NCBI GenBank assembly: GCA_050288085.1
Contig: JBNKDD010000113.1
Location: forward strand, 1-16,844
Direction: 5' to 3'
DNA length: 16,844 nucleotides
Source of the DNA: JBNKDD01 sp050288085
GTDB taxonomy: Bacteria > Chloroflexota > Anaerolineae > Aggregatilineales > UBA3940
Shown here: positions 1 through 5,338 of the stretch, piece by piece
Position numbering within the stretch: the first letter of the stretch is position 1
Layout: each line of letters starts with the position of its first letter
Notes under the pieces: model-generated
The model's input: the letters and a program-made list of their open reading frames with translations, nothing else
Database searches by the model: none
Told to the model about the DNA's origin: nothing
Position numbers and translations under genes: made by a program

Positions 1-472
1 CATCGTCCGCTAATTCCCGGTCAAAGGAAGTCCGCAGCAAGTCTAATAGATCGGGCACGGTCATGAAAACAGCCTTCTGCCCGATCCTGATCTGCTCGTT
101 GGCGATGGCGGCAGCCAGATGCGTTTTTCCGCTGCCATGTTCACCGGTAAATAACAGCCAGCCCACCGGGTTTTGCGCATACTCTGAAGCGCGGCTGTAG
201 GCCCGCTGTAAGTTTTCCCGGTGCATGGGGATCAATCCGGGGCGGTCGGCATTAAAGGTATCGAAGGTTTTATCAGCCAGGTATTCCAAGCCACCAACCC
301 GCCTGAGATACTGCTGGCGCTCGACTTCGGCCTCCGATCTCCGGCACTCGCAATCGACGATCTTACCGAACATCGGATGGCCTTCTGGCACATCATAGCG
401 GATATAGCCCAACCCTTCACAAATCGGGCAGTCCGGGTCACCGGCCCCATAATTCCGGTCTGACAGGCTCAT
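1..472 (-). CDS. DnaC/DnaI-type helicase-loader ATPase, 3' part missing
   Basis: I translated this directly: 157 codons are present and the gene continues past position 1. The N-terminus has a Cys pair CPIC (Cys15, Cys18) followed by GLGYI, and a second pair CEC (Cys41, Cys43), which together look like a small zinc-binding module such as that of DnaI-type loaders. A Walker A motif GEHGSGKTHL lies at residues 110-119, as in DnaC/IstB-family AAA+ ATPases. Proteins of this family load the replicative helicase onto DNA at the origin or at restart forks. The ATG (470-472) overlaps the stop of the upstream DnaD-like gene in an ATGA arrangement, so translation is probably coupled. The context of dnaB and a DnaD-domain gene favours a replication role over an insertion-sequence IstB helper. 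Walker B and sensor motifs lie outside the window. Confidence 0.85.
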   Translation of the reverse strand, partial: MSLSDRNYGAGDPDCPICEGLGYIRYDVPEGHPMFGKIVDCECRRSEAEVERQQYLRRVGGLEYLADKTFDTFNADRPGLIPMHRENLQRAYSRASEYAQNPVGWLLFTGEHGSGKTHLAAAIANEQIRIGQKAVFMTVPDLLDLLRTSFDRELADD

Positions 473-1176
473 CGCTCAACCTCGTCTTGATACTTGCCGC
501 TCAACGGCTCCGATCCGTTACGTGGCTGTGAAACATCATCCTCGGAACGGCCATCCCGCTGCCAGCGGTTGAGGATACCCTCCACATAGGACAGCTTACG
601 GGCGTTGCGGGTAACGGCAATCTCGATAGCTTCCTCGATCCATTCGGTGGGGAATTCTTCATCCAGATCGCGCAGGTGGTCGGCGATCATCGGAGTCAGG
701 GGGCCGATATTCTGTTCGTACAGGGTAAAGATGTTGGGGCGCTCGACGGTCAGATCCAGCTCTGGGTCGGGGATGTGATCAGGATGCCATTTGCCCTGCT
801 TGATCCCCTCGACGGCAGCCCTCCCCCGCGGCGTGTTCACAAAGTACAGATCCTCGCTGTACTTATCATCACGGGTCACCTGGACGTGAAGCAGCGTACC
901 ACGCGTTACAGCCCGTTCTAAGCCGTCCTGGAGGGCCTCTCTGCACTCGTCGTCACGCGCTCCAAGACCGCTCAAGAAGATCGGGTCGGCGGAAAGTTCG
1001 CGCCCGGTCAGGTAGACTAACTGCCCTTCCTTCTGCTGTAACCGCCAGAAGCAGTACAGGGTAACTTTCAACTCCGGCAGCGAGTCGATCTGGGGGAGCA
1101 GGTCACTGAAGAACAACCCCGGAATTTTCGTCAACCGTCCCTTCTGCGGGAAACCGCCAAAGCCCTTCATCGTCAT
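469..1176 (-). CDS. DnaD-domain primosome / replication-initiation protein
   Basis: 235 residues. Residues about 148-208 (NIFTLYEQNIGPLTP, then EFPTEWIEEAIEIA and YVEGILNRW) match the DnaD/DnaB2-type C-terminal helical domain, including the typical aromatic 'Y-x-x-x-I-L-x-x-W' ending. Residues about 20-120 are likely a winged-helix region, which is an inference from DnaD architecture. In Firmicutes DnaD remodels origin DNA and recruits the helicase-loader complex. Here the gene sits between dnaB (2 nt upstream) and a DnaC-like ATPase (4-nt ATGA overlap downstream), which supports the same job. A second in-frame ATG two codons on (1168-1170) is an equally plausible start; neither has a strong ribosome site, consistent with coupling to dnaB. 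The C-terminal 25 residues are polar and probably disordered. Confidence 0.85.
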   Translation of the reverse strand: MTMKGFGGFPQKGRLTKIPGLFFSDLLPQIDSLPELKVTLYCFWRLQQKEGQLVYLTGRELSADPIFLSGLGARDDECREALQDGLERAVTRGTLLHVQVTRDDKYSEDLYFVNTPRGRAAVEGIKQGKWHPDHIPDPELDLTVERPNIFTLYEQNIGPLTPMIADHLRDLDEEFPTEWIEEAIEIAVTRNARKLSYVEGILNRWQRDGRSEDDVSQPRNGSEPLSGKYQDEVER

Positions 1177-1178
1177 GA

Positions 1179-2537
1179 TCAGTTCATCTCGTCCAGGTCA
1201 TAGCGCTGAGTGACAGCATTTTTGAATTGGGTCAGTTCCGGGACAAAAACGAGGTCAACGGTACCGGTCGGGCCGTTGCGGTGCTTGGCGATGTGGATTT
1301 CAGCTTTGTTGCCGTCCGGGCTGTCCGGGTTGTAATAAATATCGCGGTAGATGAACATCACCACGTCGCTGTCCTGCTCAATTGATCCCGACTCACGCAG
1401 GTCTGAGAGCAGCGGGCGCTTATCGTTGCGGCTCTCCACTGCGCGGGATAACTGGGCCGCCGACACAACCGGCACGTTCAACTCACGGGCAAGCTGTTTC
1501 AACGACCGCGAAATGAATGAGATTTCCTGGACGCGGTTTTCGCTCCGGTAGGGGGTGGTCATCAATTGCAGGTAGTCGATGATGATCAGGTCAAGGCCGT
1601 ATTCGAGGTGTAAACGCCGGGCCTTAGTCCTCAGTTCGTGGGTGCTCAGGGCGGGGGTGTCATCCAGGTGGATCGGCAGGGTGCTGATCCGCTCTGTGGC
1701 AACGACGAACTGCGCCCAATCCCGGTCATCGAGTTTACCTTCACGCAGCTTGTGCGAAGGGATGCGGGTCTCCTGGCTGACGAGCCGCTGTACCAACTGC
1801 TCGTTGCTCATCTCCAGGCTGAACAAGGCCACCCGCTGATCCTGCGCTGCCGCGTTCAGGACGACGGTGTTTAATAAGCTGGTTTTTCCCATGCCGGGAC
1901 GGGCGGCGATGATCAGCAGGTCGGATTTTTGCAAACCGCCCAGCAGGGTATCCAGGTCAATAAACCCGGTTGGGACACCCATCACGTCTTCTTGATGGCG
2001 GGCCAGGAAACTGACGTGGTCGAAATAATCGCTGACCACATCCTTGATCGGGGCCAGGTCGCGAGCCAACCGCCGCTCGGTGACCTCAAAAATGGCCTGC
2101 TCCGACCGGTTGACGACCTCGTCGATTTCGGTTTCTTCGGAGTGGGCAACCCGTGCAATCTGCCCGGCAGCATCGATCAGGCGGCGGCGGAGGGACATCC
2201 GCTCGATGATCCGCCCATAGCCTTCGACGTTCAGGGCCGAGGGGGTCTTGTTGATCAGGCTCAAGACGTAAGCCGCCCCGCCGATTTCCGAGAGGTGGCC
2301 CACCTGCTCCAACTCGTTGACCAGGGTCAGGTAGTCAATCGGGTCGCGGCGCTCGTGGAGGGCCATGACCGCCTGGTAAACCCAGGCATGGCGCATCAAG
2401 AAAAAGTCGTCCGGGCGCAGGAACGCCAGCACTTCGAATAAGGCGTCCGGGTTGATCAGGATCGATCCAAGGACGGCCTCTTCAGCCTCGATGCTATGCG
2501 GTGCAAGCTGATCGGTTTGGGGGGACGACTGTGCCAT
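1179..2537 (-). CDS. dnaB: Replicative DNA helicase DnaB
   Basis: 452 residues, normal length for the family. The N-terminal DnaB domain starts with HSIEAEEAVLGSILI (14-28), and a linker helix leads to the RecA-like motor. Walker A is ARPGMGKTS (212-220), the catalytic Glu is in SLEMS (about 241), Walker B is LIIIDYLQLM (317-326), followed by the DnaB signature SRSLKQLARELNVPVV and DLRESGSIEQDSD, with the arginine finger in KHRNGPTG (near 420). DnaB is the hexameric 5'-3' helicase of the replication fork. No intein is present and all motifs are intact. The start ATG has only a weak GTAGG ribosome site and lies 12 nt downstream of a GC-rich hairpin (2550-2570). It is followed 2 nt later by the DnaD-like gene. 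Confidence 0.97.
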   Translation of the reverse strand: MAQSSPQTDQLAPHSIEAEEAVLGSILINPDALFEVLAFLRPDDFFLMRHAWVYQAVMALHERRDPIDYLTLVNELEQVGHLSEIGGAAYVLSLINKTPSALNVEGYGRIIERMSLRRRLIDAAGQIARVAHSEETEIDEVVNRSEQAIFEVTERRLARDLAPIKDVVSDYFDHVSFLARHQEDVMGVPTGFIDLDTLLGGLQKSDLLIIAARPGMGKTSLLNTVVLNAAAQDQRVALFSLEMSNEQLVQRLVSQETRIPSHKLREGKLDDRDWAQFVVATERISTLPIHLDDTPALSTHELRTKARRLHLEYGLDLIIIDYLQLMTTPYRSENRVQEISFISRSLKQLARELNVPVVSAAQLSRAVESRNDKRPLLSDLRESGSIEQDSDVVMFIYRDIYYNPDSPDGNKAEIHIAKHRNGPTGTVDLVFVPELTQFKNAVTQRYDLDEMN

Positions 2538-2549
2538 GATTAACCTACA

Positions 2550-2570
2550 AGCGGGGTATAAAACCCCGCT
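2550..2570 (-). promoter_or_regulatory. GC-rich hairpin in the dnaB leader
   Basis: A perfect 8-bp inverted repeat, AGCGGGGT / ACCCCGCT, with a 5-nt loop. It lies between the nuclease gene and dnaB and ends 12 nt before the dnaB ATG. There is no T-run after it on the minus strand, so it is not a standard terminator. It may attenuate read-through, stabilise the transcript or limit dnaB translation. The structure is visible; the role is inference. Confidence 0.45.
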
Positions 2571-2614
2571 CGTTAATAAGCCTCATTAGTTTGATCGAGT
2601 CTATCGAATTTTAA

Positions 2615-3154
2615 TCAGTCGGTGTCCAGATTATCCAGGTCAAGCGTATCCAGAAAATCCTTAAACGGCCCCAGGTCTTCCTCTGATCCAGGTGCTTCAC
2701 TCTGCGGTTTGGATTCACCGGCTTCCGACTCCTCAGTGGAGATTTCCTCCTCCGGCTCAATGGCAGCCTTTGCCATCACCGACTGGGCTACGTAGATCGG
2801 AACCTTGAACCGGACACCCAGGGCAATCGCATCACTGGGTCGCGAGTCTACTTCGATGGTCTTACCATCAACTTTGACACTCAGGCGGGCGTAGAAAACA
2901 TCGTCGCGCAAGTCATTAACAACTACGTTCTCAACCTCAGCCCCTAACTGCTCAATCACTGATTTGAGCAAATCGTGAGTCAGCGGGCGGGTAACTTCCA
3001 CCCCCTGTAATTCCACACGAATGGCCTCAGCCTCAAACGGCCCGATCCAGATCGGCAGGTAACGTTCCGTCCGCTGATCTTTCAGGACAACAACCCGATC
3101 CTGCGACATCAGGCTCACGCGTATGCTATCGATTTCTACTTGTACCAGATCCAT
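2615..3154 (-). CDS. Bifunctional nuclease family protein (DUF151)
   Basis: 179 residues from the ATG chosen here. A GTG three codons upstream is in frame, but the ribosome site AGGAG sits 8 nt before the ATG and touches the GTG, so ATG is the start. Residues about 1-125 carry the DUF151 hallmarks: VVLKDQRTERYLPIWIGPFE, then EAIRVELQG, RPLTHDLL, and a second half with VDSRPSDAIALGVR. Family members have been reported to have RNase and DNase activity; in vivo roles are poorly defined. The last 45 residues or so are an acidic, Glu/Ser-rich, probably disordered tail (TEESEAGESKPQSEAP) ending in DFLDTLDLDNLDTD. It is the first gene of the replication cluster, 77 nt before dnaB, and may be co-transcribed with it. 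Confidence 0.9.
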   Translation of the reverse strand: MDLVQVEIDSIRVSLMSQDRVVVLKDQRTERYLPIWIGPFEAEAIRVELQGVEVTRPLTHDLLKSVIEQLGAEVENVVVNDLRDDVFYARLSVKVDGKTIEVDSRPSDAIALGVRFKVPIYVAQSVMAKAAIEPEEEISTEESEAGESKPQSEAPGSEEDLGPFKDFLDTLDLDNLDTD

Positions 3155-3217
3155 CCCCGCCACTCCTGGTGAGGTCTCTATCTCACTTGTGTTTCGTTTA
3201 TGCTAGTTAGTATATGG

Positions 3218-3223
3218 ATTATA
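3218..3223 (-). promoter_or_regulatory. -10 element (TATAAT) for the nuclease-dnaB operon
   Basis: A perfect TATAAT on the minus strand about 64 nt before the nuclease ATG, in an AT-rich patch. No convincing -35 hexamer is found at the usual spacing, so the call depends on the -10 box and position only. Confidence 0.35.
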
Positions 3224-3300
3224 ACACAGCACACAAATGAAAACCCGCCTAATCGCGATTTGGCTGTGGCTAGCATTCGGCGATGTAGCATTACCCCCCA

Positions 3301-3322
3301 TCGCATGAGCGCGCTCACGCGA
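3301..3322. repeat. 22-bp imperfect palindrome downstream of the kinase operon
   Basis: The centre TGAGCGCGCTCA is a perfect 12-bp palindrome; extending it to 22 bp adds one mismatched pair (A/C). It is flanked by CCCCCC runs on both sides (about 3294-3299 and 3327-3332) and by a CCCCC...GGGGG pair (about 3328-3355) nearer the kinase stop. It could form a strong hairpin and serve as a transcription end or mRNA stabiliser for the minus-strand operon, but no T-run follows. Confidence 0.45.
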
Positions 3323-3374
3323 TTCGCCCCCCTTAGCAAAGCGGTGGCAGGGGGTTAGCAGCAATTATCTATCC

Positions 3375-5096
3375 TCAGGATTTGCCGATGCGGATGCTCA
3401 GCACCTCGCTCCAGGGGCCAGCCTGATCTTCTGCGGTGGCGCGAATCCGGTAGAACAATCTGCCGGATCGCCGGGTACGGGGATTCCACTGGGTGGAATC
3501 GGCCTTGACCCGGTGTGCTTTCGCATCGCGGAAGTCAGGGAGAGAGGCTTCTTCCAGTTCATAATCCCTGGCATCCGGGCTTTCTGACCAGACCAGATGC
3601 GGGCGGTTCCGCACATCGATATGGCTGAGGTCAAGCACCGGTTTAAACAGCCTTAGACGCGGCTCAGGTGGCGGCGGGTCGAAGTGTTCTTCGTAGCTGT
3701 CGTCCTCTGGCTCTTCCCAGGAACTATCCTCAACAACCGGCTGCTCATAATCAGGCAGACTGATCGGTTGATGCCGGGCCGTTGGTTCCGGTTCGGGTTC
3801 GGGTTCCGGTTCAGGCTCAGGCATCTTAATTCTGAGCGGTTCTCGCGACGGTGTCGAACGCCGGTTTACTACTGACGACATATCGAGGGGACGCCATTCA
3901 GCGACCGGGCCATCCGCAGATGGGGTTTGTGGCGGGGCCTGAATAGGCGCAGGCCGCGGCGGCGCGGGCGGTGGCGAGACTTCCACCACCGGGGGCGGCG
4001 AAACAACCTCAGCGGCTGCTGGCTCGTCACTTTCATCCTCAAGGACGGGGGCAGGGCTCTCCACCGGTTCGGGTTCCGGTTCCGGTTCTGGCGCGGGCAC
4101 AAACGGCCTGGGCGCGGCGTCCTGCATCTTGGCCGGAATCGAGATCGGCTGCCAGTCGCTGACGACTTCGGAAAGCTCCTCTTCCCGGAAAATCTTGCTG
4201 ATCACTTCCTGCCAGGCTTTAAGCGGGGGGCATTCCTCCAATGTATCGGAGAACCAGGCCCGATCAAACAAATCGGCCAGCGGTTCACCATGTACGGGGT
4301 GGATATCCGACAGCACATCCCGCATCAACTGGTAGCGGGGGCTGTCCTGCTGCATCTCATTAGCCCCGAAATAGTGTTCTTCGTCGGCCTTCTTGCGGAT
4401 TTCTGGGATGTACCAGGCGGCCATTTCTGCCATTAAGACCGCACCGGCGAAACGGTCGGCAGTTGGTTTCCACAGACCGGTTGAAGCGGTGTGATGATCG
4501 TAGCCGGGAGTACCCGCCGGGAGTGCGCTCGGTGGTTCGAAGTCGGCGACGTATAAGTCTTCAATGTCGATCAGGTGGGCCGTCCCAGCAGCCGGGTTAA
4601 TGATGATGTTCGGAGCGGCAATGTCGCAGTGGGCTAATCCTGCTTCTTCAAGCGCAGATAACACCTGGGCGGTAGCATTGGCAAAGGTCAGGGCGGACAG
4701 CCGGTTGAGCGGCTTCTCGCCGATCACCACGTCATACCAGGTTGAACCCGAAATCCAGGGCATCAGGACGGCAAATTCCAGGTCAGGGAACTGGGCCAAA
4801 GCATCGTCATGGCGGCCAAAGTGAAGGCACTGCCGGGCACAGACTTCTAATCCCTTCCACTGGGAGAAGCGGGCCAGGTCATCGCAGATTTTCACCAGCT
4901 CCGGTACACGGAAAGCTTCTTTGAACTTCTTGATGGCATACAGGCCCTTGCCATTGCTGGCCGATAATTGGAAGACAAACGCCTTCCGGCCCTCCTGCCC
5001 AAAAGCAAAAGTCGGGACAGCCGGGTGCGGCATGACTTTATAGGTCTGCCCACTGATAACAATGTGTTCATTGGGTGATGGATTAAACTCGCTCAT
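3375..5096 (-). CDS. Protein kinase with Pro/Glu linker and C-terminal FN3-like domain
   Basis: 573 residues, last gene of the signalling operon. The kinase domain spans about 30-300: degenerate Gly loop FGQEGRKAFVF (32-42), ATP-binding Lys in YAIKKF (Lys56), catalytic loop HCDIAAPN (Asp158, Asn163), metal Asp in LIDIED (Asp177, replacing DFG), then PAGTPGY. HCD instead of HRD makes it a non-RD kinase. Residues about 320-480 are a disordered Pro/Glu/Ala linker with EPEPEP runs and two W-x-P motifs, SDWQPI (313-318) and AEWRPL (399-404). Residues about 482-573 form one fibronectin-like domain (DYELEEA, FYRIRA, GPWSEV). No membrane segment or signal peptide is seen. It is paralogous to the kinase at 8167-9315 but lacks its tail anchor. 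Ser/Thr specificity is inferred from family. Confidence 0.9.
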   Translation of the reverse strand: MSEFNPSPNEHIVISGQTYKVMPHPAVPTFAFGQEGRKAFVFQLSASNGKGLYAIKKFKEAFRVPELVKICDDLARFSQWKGLEVCARQCLHFGRHDDALAQFPDLEFAVLMPWISGSTWYDVVIGEKPLNRLSALTFANATAQVLSALEEAGLAHCDIAAPNIIINPAAGTAHLIDIEDLYVADFEPPSALPAGTPGYDHHTASTGLWKPTADRFAGAVLMAEMAAWYIPEIRKKADEEHYFGANEMQQDSPRYQLMRDVLSDIHPVHGEPLADLFDRAWFSDTLEECPPLKAWQEVISKIFREEELSEVVSDWQPISIPAKMQDAAPRPFVPAPEPEPEPEPVESPAPVLEDESDEPAAAEVVSPPPVVEVSPPPAPPRPAPIQAPPQTPSADGPVAEWRPLDMSSVVNRRSTPSREPLRIKMPEPEPEPEPEPEPTARHQPISLPDYEQPVVEDSSWEEPEDDSYEEHFDPPPPEPRLRLFKPVLDLSHIDVRNRPHLVWSESPDARDYELEEASLPDFRDAKAHRVKADSTQWNPRTRRSGRLFYRIRATAEDQAGPWSEVLSIRIGKS

Positions 5097-5338
5097 TTCT
5101 GTTTCTAGCTACACATCCCTGTTATGTCGATATCCGTAAATCTCTGTAGGGGCGCAGCAAGCTGCGCCCTTTGTCAAGTCAGGCCTGAGTTAATCCGATA
5201 TTTAGCCCTCACCCCCTAGCCCCTCTCCCTCATGGAGAGGGGAGTCAGGTTCAAAGTCAAGATGCGGATTCTTCTCTTGTGGCCTGAAATCCTCTTAAAC
5301 CGATGGCTTTGGGTGCGCCCCTACAAGCAAATTTTACG
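5097..5338. other. 242-nt intergenic gap filled by repeat DNA
   Basis: The gap between the FN3-phosphatase and FN3-kinase genes holds the repeat element at 5145-5325, bounded by 12-bp inverted repeats, and no gene. No promoter or clear ribosome site for the kinase gene is evident. Confidence 0.6.
5145..5325. repeat. MITE-like element with 12-bp terminal inverted repeats
   Basis: The ends TGTAGGGGCGCA (5145-5156) and TGCGCCCCTACA (5314-5325) are perfect inverted repeats about 181 bp apart. Inside are a 9-bp hairpin right at the left end (5150-5158 with 5161-5169) and a second 9-bp hairpin, CCCCTCTCC / GGAGAGGGG (5220-5228 with 5234-5242). It encodes nothing. The TGTAGGGGCG end also occurs at 9381-9390. 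It could be a non-autonomous mobile element or a composite of two intergenic repeat families; no target-site duplication was identified. Confidence 0.55.

Larger units (their letters stand above)
3155..3374. other. Intergenic region with promoter and palindromes
   Basis: 220 nt between the signalling operon's last gene and the nuclease gene, both on the minus strand. It contains the nuclease ribosome site, a TATAAT box (3218-3223) and, near the upstream operon's end, a 22-bp imperfect palindrome flanked by C-runs. No open reading frame of note and no RNA gene is seen. Confidence 0.6.

Noticed and set aside
221..463. 80-codon plus-strand open frame
   Set aside because: It lies antisense to the helicase-loader ATPase, whose minus-strand frame has clear motifs; no ribosome site or recognisable domain.
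1929..2441. 170-codon plus-strand open frame
   Set aside because: Antisense to dnaB, whose frame is complete and conserved; the frame reflects G+C-rich codon bias.
3781..4091. GGTTCCGGTTCGGG tandem DNA repeats
   Set aside because: They are the coding sequence for Glu-Pro runs in the kinase linker, so protein composition explains them.
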